A DNA stretch of 64,000 nucleotides from Codonopsis lanceolata (taxonomy: Eukaryota; Streptophyta; Magnoliopsida; Asterales; Campanulaceae): assembly GCA_013146195.2 (NCBI GenBank), contig CM028377.1:163969824-164033823 (forward strand). Direction: 5' to 3'. The notes beneath the pieces are model-generated. The model did no database searches. It had not been told where the DNA came from and was given only the letters and a program-made list of their open reading frames with translations. Made by a program: the position numbers and the translations under genes. Below are positions 45,470 through 58,072 of the stretch, piece after piece (position 1 is the first letter of the stretch; every line of letters starts with the position of its first letter).

Positions 45470-48400
45470 TTTATAACCAATGTGTGATATATATCCTCTA
45501 TTGATAATAGTAGTAGAATACTTTACAACCAATGTGAGATACATGCAACTATTCTATTTATAACAAAAAATCTTAATTTAATCTAAAGACTTTTTAAACC
45601 AACATTTATTTTTAAACAATGTGAGATACATATCTTTTATTGGTAATAAGAGTAAAAGTCTTTACTATAAAACTTTTAAAACTAAATTTTTTTTCCAAAC
45701 AATGTAAGGTACACCCTTTTCAAATTATAACAATGTGAGATATTTATTTTCTATTTCTATTGATAATAAATGTTTAAGACTTTTATCTAAATACTTTTAA
45801 AACAAACATGTCTTTCTAACCATGTGGTATACATCTTTTCTATTGGTAATAATAATATTTTTAAAACCAGCATTAATTTCTAACAAATGTGAGATACATT
45901 CTTCTATAATAATAATAATAATAGTCTTTTATATAAAAACTTTTGAAATCAACATCTCTTTCTAAACAATGTGGGATATATCTATTATATTGGTTATAAC
46001 ATAAAAATAATAGTAGTGGTGATAATTTATCTAAATAGTTTTGAAACCAATATCTCTTTGTAAACAATGTGTGATACATCTCTTGTATTGATAATAACAT
46101 AAAATTTCTTTTATCTATAAATTTTATAACCAATATATGTTTATAAATAATGTTGTGACGACCCGACCCGGACCCCGAGGAGGAATCATAAGTCAAGTCG
46201 TCCAAATAGGACAACAATACATGCAAAGACTCAATTATAGAAAATGACGTGACACAACATTTCAGATGAAGCGCGACTCGGCACCAAAAGGCCGGAATAA
46301 TTTAAAACTTTTTAAACCTGATATAACAATTAAAGACAAGTATATCAATTCATCGGCGACTTTACTACCGGAACCCAACACTACACAGTTCATGCATATA
46401 TACCTCGACGGCTACAACATGCCGGAGAAACAACATAAATAAATAAGAGCTAAAGTAATGCCCAGCGGAAGATTTAAAACAGGTGAACCATACTACAGCT
46501 ATACAAGGCTCGACGTACATGCGCCGACACTCAAAAATAGGATACATGAACTACAAGTAGAGACATAAATCCAAATAAACAAAGTTCCCAAGCGAAGTCT
46601 AAATGACTTGCTAATCCCAACGTCCTTACAAAATAGAACAAAAGAAGGACATCTATAAACAACAACCTCGTCGCGTATGATCACGGACAAGCAAGAATCC
46701 ATAACGCCTCAACGGCGTTACGACGGCTCGGATCTAAAAGCGAAAAAGGGAGGGTAAGTCGTAAAGACTTTATGAGTTAACAATTATGCATGTCATGGCA
46801 TCATGCAGCATACATAGCAAGATATCATCTTTAATATCAAGTCAATCAAAGCATTCATTTAATAAACACTTAAATCACATATCCATGGTAGCACATTGTT
46901 TCACATAAGTGCTATAAAATAAACCACATAAAAGAGGATATGTTATGGAACTGGTGCCGCTACGTAGCTCCTGCAATACACAGCGTTAATATTCGTGCCA
47001 ATGATTCCCGTGATGAGTGTATCAAAGTACCGAGTTCTCTACTCGGGTACCAAGCTCTCTCCTTGGTACTTAAACTTGCCAATGTGCTCTCTTGGTTACA
47101 GCAAATGGGCTCATTTCCCCACTGTGGCCAACAGTGGAGGCGTGTGTGATAAAAACTCGGTATAACAACCCATCACTATCACGAGTCCCATAACTCATGA
47201 CGGCGATGCATTGTCACACCAACGACTCAACCAAATATGCCAGCTGGACTAATGCAATGCCAAGTAGATGTTTACTCGTCATATAATCTCAAATAAGGAA
47301 CAAGTTCGACAAGAGCGAACTTATTCAACAAGTAGTTGTTTACTCATTAAGAAATCACATAGGAATTCGACAAGAGCGAATTCAACATGTCAAATAGATA
47401 TATCATTCTACAACATGCTCTCAATCATGCATTTACTTCACACAATCATTTAAATCACATAAGAACTCAATCGAGTCTTATAAGCATTCATAACAAACAT
47501 GCCCTTCAATCCATCCCGAAGTCACGTAAGCTAATTCATTAGTCTAACGCATTACAATAGTCGTAGGGATTGAATGTGGAGTCGGTATTGTTCATAACTC
47601 CCTAATTTCAACTCCGGAGAGTTTTACTAAAATTCAACCAAGTAGAGCATTGATACTATATGTATCACATTGCCCTTTTCTAAGTTCTCCGTTCATTTAG
47701 AACTCGATAACTAAGCCGTTTATGTTCTTAAACTAGCCTTAAACACAATCCCGAGTTTCAAACCCTAGTTTCGATGATTTGGTTAAACCTTGAATTGAAA
47801 CATATTCTTTCACAAGAGTTATTCCTAAGCTCATTATAAACAACATTCATGCTTTACAAAATGTCAAAATCACAACATCAAAAAGAATTCATAAAATCCT
47901 ACACATAATTTATAGGTTGAATTGGAGGTTTTGTCTTCACAAAAGATGTTCATAATCATCAATAGAGCAACTATAATGAAGGGGTCATGTTATTTTATTG
48001 AACATGAAAATCTCAGGGAATTGTCACTCACCTTAGTCCTAGGATTAATGGATGAATGGATGATCAAAGAAAGAATTGTTGTAGAGAAGATCAAGGGCTT
48101 CGATTTGGCGGTCTCGGATCGCTGATCGGACCACCGGAACTCCGGGAAATTATCTCTCAAGTTCGGGTGACCTTCATGGACGAAAATGGTGGATGAAGCT
48201 CTGATTCTCTGGTTCTTGTTGATCAAAAATGGCTGGAATGGCTGAAAGAAGATTTATATACTTGCCAACAAAACCCCAATCCTTGTGAAGGTGGTTAAAT
48301 GGCTTTCTATTGCCTATGGAATGATAGCCTTTGATAAGGAATGATCTAAGGGTTTAAAGGGGGTGTAGGAGAGTCAACAAAGAGGGCTTTGACTCACTTT

Positions 48401-49850
48401 GGTCAGCCAAGGGCAAGGGTGCAAGGGTCAATAGCCAAACCCACTCAAAAAAGTCACAAATGCAGAAAAAAGACCAATGCGGTCGCTTCTGTTTTGGGCC
48501 ATGCGACCGCATGCGGCTTACCACTCATCCATTTTGGACGCACTCTGGCATCTCCACACGCGAGCCAGCCTCCAAAACCCAATGCGCATGAGGTTCACTA
48601 CTCAAACTTGTCCTAAACATGTCCTAAATGATTCCAAACTCATTGGCAACAATCCTAAGGTGTAACCCAACTCAAAACAAGTCGGAAACACACCCGAAAC
48701 CTATCCGAAACATGTTAAAACATGGCTGGAATCACTCGACAATTGGCCAACGAATCAAACACGAATCAAACCCAACTTAATCTTGGACAACTTCAACATG
48801 TATTAGGCTTGTTTAGACATGGTTATGGCTTGTATTCAAGGCCTAGAACTCACACGAACTTCTCTCGAGACGAAAAGAAGGCAATACAAGCAATGATGAA
48901 AACCACAAAACACAAACGAAGCAACGAAGCTTCTAAACTTCCAACCAAGCACACAACAACTAAGATGAACATTATAAACCTTAGATGCAAAGTACTAAGA
49001 CTCTCATGAGACTCATTTAGGTGCTATCATGTTAAGATAAACACTCGAAACATCAACACAAGGCATGCAACGCATGGAAGACCATTACTCTATTATGATC
49101 TCAACCAACTCAATACCAACATGATATGAATGAAATGAAGTCTCTAACATATCAAGACCTACTATAAACATGTTATAATGATGACAAACATGAAATGAGG
49201 TTTGGGTTCTCACAAATGTGGATCTCTTTGTAACTAATGCGATGTAGATTATCTAAAAACATTTTAAACCAATATCACTTTCCTAACCAATGTGAAATAC
49301 ATACTTTTCTATTTTTATTAAGTCTTTTATAAAAAGACTTTTAATACATACATCACTCTCTAACCAATGTGTAATACATCTTATCATTTGGTAATAGTAG
49401 TAAAAGTATTTTATCTAAAAAAATTAATCTAAAACCAACATCTTTTTCTATATAATGGGATATATCTCTTCTCTTCTCTTTTATTAATGATAAAAATAGA
49501 AGTTGTTTTATTTAAACACTTTTAAAATCAACATTACTTTTTAACCAATGTAAGATTTATCTCTTTTATTGGTAATAATAGTAATTTAAAACCAATATCA
49601 ATTTATAACAAATGTGTGATATATATCTTCTATTGCTAATAATAGTAAGTCTTTTATATAATCTAAAATAATTAAAATCAACATAATTTTTTAACCAATG
49701 TGAGATATACATCTACTATTGGTAATAATGGTAGAAGTTTTTTATCAAGAAACTTTGAAAACCAACATCAATTTCTAACCAATGTGGGATACATCTCTTC
49801 TATTGGTAATAATAGTAAAATATTTTGTAACCAATGTGAGATACATATCT
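45470..49850. repeat. Degenerate tandem array, about 85-95 bp units, split by a solo LTR
   Basis: Roughly nine units at 45470-46153 and nine at 49215-49850, consensus ACCAATGTGAGATACATCTC, then TTCTATTGGTAATAATAG, then TTTTAAAACCAACAT. Each unit contains an ACCAAT...ATTGGT inverted pair about 18 bases apart. The two halves were one array before the LTR inserted (AATGT is repeated at the junctions). Divergence between units is high, so the array is old. Confidence 0.75.
46154..49214 (-). mobile_element. Complete solo LTR, 3061 bp, with 5-bp target duplication
   Basis: The + strand reads TGTGACGACCCGACCCGG at the left and GGTTTGGGTTCTCACA at the right, flanked by AATGT at 46149-46153 and 49215-49219. 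The left end is the complement of the right end of the 4.3-kb LTR, so it is a related, shorter gypsy LTR in minus orientation. No coding frame is convincing. No internal sequence is present. Confidence 0.88.
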
Positions 49851-50190
49851 TGAGACATGAATTTCTTTACGTGTCATTTGTTTGTTGGCGAAGGTAATTG
49901 CGCAAATGTGTTCTACTCGGTGAGAACATCGAAATGATATATTTATTTGTCCAAATCGAGTTTTGGATGAATAAGATATCAGGACTTAACGTATAATACT
50001 TATTAAAAAACTTAGTGTTTTTAGTGAAAGAAATTGTGTAACTTGAGACACGAATTTCTTTACATGTCATTTCTTTGTTGGCAAAAGTAATTGTGCAAAT
50101 GTGTTCTACTCAACAAGAACATCAAAATAATATATTTATTTGTTCAAATCAAGTTTTGGATGAATAAGATATAAAGGCTTAAAGCATGAT
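49848..50190. repeat. Tandem duplication, period about 195 bp
   Basis: CTTGAGACATGAATTTCTTT at 49848 and CTTGAGACACGAATTTCTTT at 50043 begin two copies sharing GCAAATGTGTTCTACTC and GTTTTGGATGAATAAGATAT. The second copy lacks the last part. Confidence 0.8.
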
Positions 50191-51601
50191 GTTAAAAGTG
50201 AGTCATTAAAAGTAATATCTCACCTTGAAGAGTTTTATCTCACATTGGTTAAAAGTAATGTTAGTTGTAAAAGTTTTTTTTAATATAAGTCTTCTACTAT
50301 TGGCAATAGAAGAAGTTATATATACTAGTACTAATACCCCTTATCATTTTGATTATTATTATATATTATTATTAATTAATGGCTAGAAATCAAAAGTTTT
50401 TAAAACTTCCACATTTATGTTTTACAATGAAGATTTATCCAAAAGTGGTGAGGTGACACAACCATAGTGCTCCTCACCAACTTTATATTTATATATATAT
50501 ATATATATATATACTATCGGTATTACTATTTTCATTATTATATATCTTTATTATTACGATTATTATCATTACTATCATCATTAGAAATCTTCTTATTATT
50601 CTTATCACCATTTTTTTTCTACTTTAATTATTATTATTTTATTGATATTACTTTAATTATTATTATAATAATAATAATTATTATTATTACTTTAATTATC
50701 ATTTTTATTATTTAAGGTAGTCTTTGAATATAGAAAGTTTTATAAAGAAGATGAGTTACGTGTTTTTAAGAAGTAAAAATATGTACAAGAACTAGTGATT
50801 ACAAGTTATGGTCTTACATATGATTTACACAACTTTTTTTAAAAAAAAATTTCAATCAAAGTCACTTTTTTGTTTCATAAAATGGGTGGGCGGGACACCC
50901 TTTTTACAGAAACTTGAAGGAGTACGAAAAAAAGGAAAATTTTAATGTCTCAAATGTGGACTTAGCACCCGATCGGTCCGAATAATCTCTAATAACTCTG
51001 AGGGCCATTGTGAATTATGTGAGTTGAAGATTTGTCATGAGCTACCCATTTTTACCAAAAAAGACAACTAATTTATCGAAAAATTATATTATCTCTAAGG
51101 CTTTATAGTCATTTCTATAACATAATTTATATTATAAATATAATTGTGTTATTTTTATTTTGTCTAAATAATCAAACGATAAATAGTATAAACATGTAGA
51201 GCACACTTGGTTTTAATAAAATATGGTGTCTTCTTAGCACATATGGTGTAAGCCAATATATTTCTCTTAAATGGAAAGATTAAGAAAAAAATCTAATTCC
51301 TAATCGGCAACCTAACTACAACCCTTCCGTCTCAGTATCTGTTATGATAGATGGTGCATCATTGACTTGACACTTGGAATTGTCGAATGGAAGCTCCATT
51401 TTCACGCACAACTTTTTTTCTTAGTTGCAGCAACCTATCTCTCATAATTATTTGATGATGAAATATGGAGAATATATGATGTTATCCTTATTTTGGATGA
51501 CATCTTGATAAAGTATATTTAATATTATAAAACGAAAACCATGTGTAATAAAAAGGTAAATATTTTCGTAACTAAATATACAACCCCTCATCCCCTACCC
51601 T
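50191..51601. other. A/T-rich region upstream of the protease gene
   Basis: Includes an inverted array unit (CACATTGGTT near 50243), (AT)n at about 50490-50512 and ATT/TTA-rich DNA at 50620-50715. 50800-51590 shows no gene or repeat I can name; it is the natural promoter region of the protease gene. Confidence 0.5.
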
Positions 51602-51609
51602 TATAAATA
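51602..51609 (+). promoter_or_regulatory. TATA box of the cysteine protease gene
   Basis: TATAAATA 72 bases before the ATG, followed by a C run and an A/C-rich leader. Confidence 0.7.
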
Positions 51610-51673
51610 GCCCCCCCCCCTTTCACCATCTTCATCCTTACAAACCAACCACTAGTCATCAAAACAATCCAAC

Positions 51674-54343
51674 ATGGGCTCCCCAAAATCCCTCTCTTTC
51701 TCCGCCTTCGTACTCTTATCCATTCTCTCTTTTGCATCTGCCCTCGACTTGTCAATCATCAATTATGGCAAGCAACAACATCAGATAGGTGGTGGTCCCA
51801 CCCACATCCGTTCAAACGATGAGGTCATGGCCATTTACGAGTCATGGCTCGTTGAACATGGAAAAAATTACACTACTTTGGGTGAGAAAGAACGCCGGTT
51901 TGAGATTTTCAAGGATAACTTGAGGTTCATCGATGAGCATAATGCAGAGGCCCAACCATATAAGGTTGGGTTGAACCGGTTCGCTGATTTGACCAATGAG
52001 GAGTATCGTGCAATGTTTACAGGTGGTGTGTTTAGGGACGAGGTGCATACGATACAAGTGAGTGATAGGTATGCTCTTCAAGCTGGCGAGTAGCTGCCAA
52101 TCTCTATTGATTGGAGAGAGAAAGGCGCCGTCGGTCCAATCAGAAATCAAGGCAAATGTGGTGAGCCTTTTCTAAACTCATTTCTTGCTTTTAAATAAAG
52201 TACTCCATAAAAACATTGAAATTTATTGTGACGTCCCATACCAAATATCAGTATTGCGGTTAACAATTTATCTAAACCATAATATTTCTAAAAACCACAT
52301 TAACTATAATTAATGTTAAACCATAGTACTTCCTTTCCCAACAATGCTAGCCTTTACAACCTTTTCTGTAACTTTTGCTACAATTCAACCTTGACGAAGG
52401 GCAAAGGCGGCTTTCTCCAAAGCAGCTTTGCTCATCATCAAAGACTAGTTGTCGCAAAAGTTGTATATGAAAGGCTTAAATCGCAATTTGGTCATCCTAC
52501 TTTCACACTTTTTGCAATAAGCTAACTCTACTATTATTATTTTTTTCAATTTCGTCATTGTACATGGAGTCCTTTCCGTCGGTTATGTAGGATGGATACA
52601 ATCAAAAAGATATAAGTGCCCTTTTGTGTTTGGAACATGTCGTGCACATGCATAAATTGAAGTTGCAAAATCTTATTTCCTTCAGCTCCTTGAGACATGT
52701 GTTTTAAGCTTACATTAAGGGTGAAGGTGAGACAATCACGTGATGTCGGTAAGGGTATTTTCGGGATTCTAAAAAAATTTAAAGCTTTCCATTCAAAAAA
52801 ATTGGATGGAGTTATGAACGTGTGATATATAGCCAAGTACAATGACAAAATTGAAAAAAAAAATTAGAATTAGCTTATTACAAAAAGTGTGAAAGTAGGG
52901 TGACCAAATTGCAGTTTAAGCCTATAAGAAATTATAAACATATCATTTTCATTTCCAAAAGCCATAGTAATTATGTTTAATGAAAGTGACGAACATTTCT
53001 AGAAATTCCTAAACCGTTTTAATACAAACCCAATAATAGTATAGTCTTAATTTTCAGATTGTCCTCGATGATGCCCAGGCCACCCAAACCAAACAAAATC
53101 TTAAAACTTACTAGCGGTCTAGAAAAAATTAGGATAAATGTTGAAGCAATAGGTATCTCACGTATGCAAATTTATACACATGAGACTTACGAAATGTCAA
53201 ACTATAGGGTAACAACAAATCGAGAACAAAAGAGTTTAAAATAACAACCGACGTAAAGTTGTGTATAGTCACAATAAACCTGGGACTATAAGTATTCTAA
53301 CAACAGTAATCCCTAAAGTAAGCATTAACAATCTCAATTAGCCGTATCAAGTAATATTTCAAAATCAAGGGATGAAAAGAAAACTGGAAAGAGTCTCTAA
53401 TCACTTACCTCAAAATCGATACACCTTAACCAAATTTGAATGCTATCCTCATCCACTAAATCCCCTAATATGAAAAATGAAATGAAGATGTATTGAGTTA
53501 AAGTTGATCTAACTTTTAAGTTCCTATATAAGGGAGTTGTTGGGCTTCTCTGGCCGGTACAAGTGGAATCAATAAACCGATCGTGACCGGTAAATTAGTT
53601 ACTCTATCACCACAAGAGTTGGTAGATTGCAAAGAAACATAATTTGGGATGCAAGGGAGGGTACATGCTACGTGCTTTTGAGTACATTGTTAACGATGGT
53701 GGTCTCGATTCTGAGGAAAATTATCCTTATCGCGGTGTTCAAGGCTCATGCAATCCTAATAGGGTATGTTATGTTCCAATTCAATATAATTCACTTGGGT
53801 TACGTTTTAACAAAGATCGTGAGTTAGTTATGATCATAAGGATTACATTTGATTTCAATCTCTTGATATTAATTTTTGTTTGCTAGAAAAATGTTGTTTC
53901 CATCGATGGTTATGAAAGTGTTCAACGATACAATGAGCTAGCACTGCAGAAGGCAGTGGCAAACCAACCAATTAGTGTTGCCCTTGAGTCTAAAGGCAGA
54001 GCATTCCAACATTACAAATCGGTAATTAATTTTTATTTATTTACTTATATAATACTAGCTAATTGTTTATGATATAGTTATAAATGTTAATATACCATAT
54101 TCATTCATGCAGGGTGTATTTGACGGGGAATGTGGGACTAGACGTGACCACGTGTTATCGCTTGGATATGGAACAATGGATGGTTTAGATTATTGGATTG
54201 TAAGAAACTCATGGGGTCCTAATTGGGGAGAGGATGGGTACATCAGGCTGAGACGCAACCTACCGAGAAATCCCGCTGGCAAGTGTGGGATAGCAATCGA
54301 CCCCACATATCCTGTCAAGACAAATCCCGTCAAGACTGCCTAA
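51674..54343 (+). pseudogene. RD21-like papain-family cysteine protease, two lesions
   Basis: Exons: 51674-52160, 53533-53763, 53887-54021, 54113-54343, all with GT...AG introns. The start gives a signal peptide (LSFSAFVLLSILSFASA), then an I29 prodomain with the ERFNIN-type pattern ERRFEIFKDNLRFIDEHN and NRFADLTNEEYRAMF. The mature enzyme begins near LPISIDWREKGAV; the catalytic Cys is at 53538-53540 in GSCWA, His is in RRDHVLSLGYG and Asn in VRNSWG. It ends soon after PTYPVK, without a granulin domain. The family are vacuolar/secretory proteases. Two breaks: TAG at 52091-52093 at the pro-mature junction, and one extra A near 53636 that shifts VDCKE|HNLGCKGG. All catalytic residues survive, so it is a young pseudogene or a gene with sequence errors. 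Confidence 0.85.
52473..52922. mobile_element. Mutator-type MITE in intron 1 of the protease gene, 450 bp
   Basis: Terminal inverted repeats of about 50 bp start GGCTTAAATCGCAATTTGG and end in its complement (CCAAATTGCAGTTTAAGCC). They are flanked by TATATGAAA (52464-52472) and TATAAGAAA (52923-52931), a 9-base duplication with one mismatch as expected of Mutator-like elements. There is no coding capacity. Confidence 0.82.
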
Positions 54344-54565
54344 GAGGAACGACCCTAATATCCCCACCTTGCACCAACAAGTGGTACCGTATCTAGTGTT
54401 ATTTTAAGAATGATGTTCTTCCGATTCGTACGTATAAAAGTAAATAAATGAAAATTGCGGTGGGGGCATAAATAATAAGTGTAACCTTATTTTGAATAAA
54501 AAAAGTGTGTTAGTAGAAAGATGTGTTATTAGAGTGAATAATATGGGAGTTGTGCTCATAAATAA

Positions 54566-55264
54566 TGTAACGACCCAACCCGAACTCCAACACAAAAACC
54601 CGAGGTCGTGCCGCTAAAACAACCTAGAAACTGGACAAGCCCATGTGAAGCACAATGGTGCATGTCTAACAATTGATCTAAACAATGCTCTTGCAAGAAA
54701 GTAAAGCTGTGATGCCGCACCATTGTGTATGGGCAACAAAACCATTGACAAACCTAAGGCCGACTCAACACCGTGAAACCCAACACAACAACAACCACTC
54801 GATCGCTAAAACATGCCTGAGGAAAACCAACTAAACACAACAATAAACATTAACAACCACGGACCAAGACATGCTCGGAAAAAAGTCGAATAAACACTAA
54901 AGATTATGAACCTACAACTCTGAAACATAAAGACAATCACCATGACACAACTTATCGAGGATAACAGTTATAATGGCACCCCGAGCTACGACCTACTTGG
55001 GAGACTACTGTATATATACATAAATAAAGTACCACAACTCGACAGCACATGTCAGACCCAAATATACAACAACAACTACATGAGATAAAGGAAACCAGAA
55101 TAATGATGACTATAAGGCTCCACGAGTTATGACTCAGGAGAACCATCTGATGTGCACTCTGATCTACTCTACCTCAACGCGAGCTATCGAACATGTCGCC
55201 CACAACTACAACTGTGATCTACACAACCTCTATGCGATGCTACCAATCAACTACACTAAGGAAA
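54566..55264 (-). mobile_element. Fragment of long-LTR gypsy LTR
   Basis: The left end TGTAACGACCCAACCCG is an LTR terminus in minus orientation, followed by blocks shared with 9333-10329 (GCCGCACCATTGTG, CTCCACGAGTTATGACTC). It is cut at 55264 by a Tat LTR. It begins only 222 bases after the protease stop codon. Confidence 0.7.
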
Positions 55265-56468
55265 TCAGACACCCCAAATTCGTATCCCTATTCTATACTG
55301 TCCAATAAATATTGCAAAATGGATTACTAATTATCTTTGTATGTTTCAGAACAAAGGTACAAAAAAAAATCAAGAAAATGAAAAGAAAAAAAAAGAAAGA
55401 AAAGAGAAAAGAAAAGGAAAGGAAACAAAAAAAGAATGAAAAGAAAACAAAAAAGAAAGAAAAGAGAAAAGAAAAGAAAAGAAAAGGAAACAAAAAAAGA
55501 ATGAAAACAAAACAAAAAAGAAAAAAAAGGAAAAAAGAAAATGGTAAATAGGGCCGCCGGTCTCCCTTTCCTTACCTTACCTTACTCCCTAATTAATCTC
55601 AACTATAAATACTCCCTCATGTCCCCTCACAATCCCTCACTCTCTCCAGCCCTCACTCACTCCAGCGATCCCTCCCCCTCACAATCCCCCACTCACTCCA
55701 GCCGACCCATTTTCTCTCCCAATTAACCCCCCACTCATATACTCCCTCACGAACACACTCACATATATATACTCTCTCTCACGGCACCCCCTCCCTCTCA
55801 CACACACACAACCCGCTCATACACACAACACACATACATAAACACGCACACACATAAACAAACACAAACACCTACCTTATTGCCCGATTTCAGACAGCAA
55901 AATAAAAAAATACAAGCAGTCACGCTGCTCGAATCCCCGCAACAACAACAACAACATCAACCAATACAAGCAGTCACGCTGCCCGAATCCTCGCAATGAC
56001 AACAGCAAAATCAACAAACACAAGCAATTACGCTGCGCAAATCCTCACCGCCTTTACCCATTCTAGGTAAAATGCAACACTCCATCTACACAACACTTCA
56101 CAACAACAACAAAAAAAGACTCTCTCTCCTTGAAGGACAGAGCGAGCACACCCTAGTCTGTTAATAGGTAAGTTTTAAATTTATTATCTCTTAAAAGTGT
56201 TATTTTCAATCCGGCCCAATGTAGATATATAAGCAGTTGTGCTGCCCGAATTTAGTTAGAAAATAGCACTAAAAAGAGCCATTATTATGGCCAAATATTT
56301 TCAAGTATATCTGTAATTATTTGTAAAGAGATAGCTGCAAGTCTATAAATAATGTAGACAAATGGATGTATTTGTAGGAAGTTAATGCTTTATTTATCTG
56401 TTAAATAAATATAGCAAAAGCATACTTTAGCCAAAAACCGTTTTGAGACCGAAAGGGCGAGTTGGGTG
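55265..56468 (+). mobile_element. Tat LTR, plus orientation, cut by a copia element
   Basis: Starts TCAGACACCCCAAATTCG, as does the LTR at 20960. It has a TATAAATA at 55604-55611 and ends in GACCGAAAGGGCGAGTTGGG, equivalent to the complement of 19510-19560, where the Sirevirus LTR begins. An A/G tract (AAAAGAAAGAAAAG repeats) fills 55360-55540. Frames there are lysine-rich artefacts. Confidence 0.75.
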
Positions 56469-57672
56469 TGTTGGTCCCAAAATAGGCTCAATCTAGGCTA
56501 GAAGGGGGGGGGGGTTGAATAGCCTAGTTATGTTTTTATTAAAAAACTTTTCGTAATCACTTCTTGGTGATTTCTTCAGAAGAGAATCTGAACTATCGAG
56601 AGTTCTGTTCAGGTAGTACAGATTCTGAATAGATTCTTAAGCAGTTATGAGCAGCTAACAGAAGTTATAACGACAAGCAGATCAAAGAGAACTCAACGTT
56701 TTGAAGTGGTTCGTACTATGAATAGTACTACGTCCACTACCAAAGTGGTTAGCTTTGGATTTTAAAAGTGCACTTGTTTATCCACTAGGTTTAATGGTAG
56801 GATCTCTAATGGATCGTGTACAAAATAAGTTTTTAACCAAGTGTATAATGGTGAGAGGAACAATCAAGGATTAATTGTTCTCACACGTGATAAAGTAAAG
56901 AACAGTTTAAAAGAAACAAACTAAATGAAGCTGAAACGAATTTAAGACTGGTAGATCTGCAGCTTCAGGAAGTTTGGTGAAGTGTTAGTTCTTGTCCTTT
57001 GATCTCTTGAATACTTGAGTGTTGAAGATAAGACTTGAGAGTTTAATGCGCAAGAGAGTTGTTTTTCCAGATCTTCAAAACTTGAATAATTACCAGAGAG
57101 ATCTTTTGGACCGCTGGATCGAGGCGAGAGGACTGTGTCCAACGTTCTATTGCATTGAATGCAATTCGGCGCTTTGGGAGATGTAAGAGCCACATTCATC
57201 AGAGATGCAGTGTGTGCAGAGAAGACATTCCATTATAGAGTAAGGTTTCAGATTGCTGGCGCTGCAGCTTAGAAAGTCTTCTTAGCCAAAAAGGGTAATG
57301 TCTTCAGACTTCAGGTTTTAGGAGACAGTCTGGATAGTTGTCATCATGTAGAGTTGACTTCTTTAAAGTGAAATCCCATGAAGACACATTATGACTGGAT
57401 AATTTAAAAAATGTCTGGATAGGTCTATACGTGTCATAATTTCATGATTTGGCTAATCTTGATTTTTCGCACTTTGAACAGACTTCAAAGTCTGCTGATC
57501 TTCCAAGGCTGCTGTAGAAGCTTGCAAAACTGCGCCTAAACTAACACTAAACAGTTCTAAACAACTTTGATTCTTACACAGTTGCCATACTAATCGGTAC
57601 GCAGACCTTTTAGCCACTGCACAGTAGAATCATAAGATGACTCAACCAAATCTAGAACTATAGGAATCAACA
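56469..57672 (-). mobile_element. Sirevirus-like copia 3' LTR, 1204 bp
   Basis: The minus strand begins TGTTGATTCCTATAG at 57672 and ends GGGACCAACA at 56469. A purine tract AGGAGGAGAT lies just outside on the internal side (57673-57682), which identifies it as the 3' LTR. It contains the conserved GCGTACC...GGCAACTGTGTA block and is inserted in a Tat LTR. Confidence 0.85.
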
Positions 57673-57682
57673 ATCTCCTCCT
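57673..57682 (-). other. Polypurine tract of the Sirevirus element
   Basis: AGGAGGAGAT on the minus strand immediately before the LTR start; the usual primer for plus-strand DNA synthesis. Confidence 0.75.
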
Positions 57683-58072
57683 ATTTGGTTGATGTCATCA
57701 TCTCATCTACTAGTAGACTTTGAATCAAACAATGAGATAATAACATATCTTAAAGATTTTGTTAAGAAGAGCAGTCATGCCTCTCAGAGCAGAAGTCTTA
57801 GTAGAGAGATAACTAAACTAAGTACTTACAAGATAAAAGCATTAGTATCAAGTACTAAGTAGAGCAGAGTTTAAATCTTGAGATAAGCACACATGCAAAA
57901 TATAAAGATTTAAACACGAAGTTTAAATAGAGCAAATCATAGCAAGATAAAGCAATTTAAACTTTAAAAGAAACATGAGTCATCTGTGATTAAACAAGCT
58001 GTTTAACAGAAAAAGTTTTTTGCAAAACATCAGTGTTTGAAATGAAAGACATATAATAGAATACCAACATAT
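57683..58072. other. Non-coding 3' region of the Sirevirus element
   Basis: A/T-rich sequence between the post-pol gene and the polypurine tract. Repeated AGAGCAG and TTTAAAC-type pieces, but no frame. Confidence 0.5.

Noticed and set aside
55293..55551. Lys-rich and Phe-rich open frames
   Set aside because: Translation of an A/G tract within a Tat LTR.
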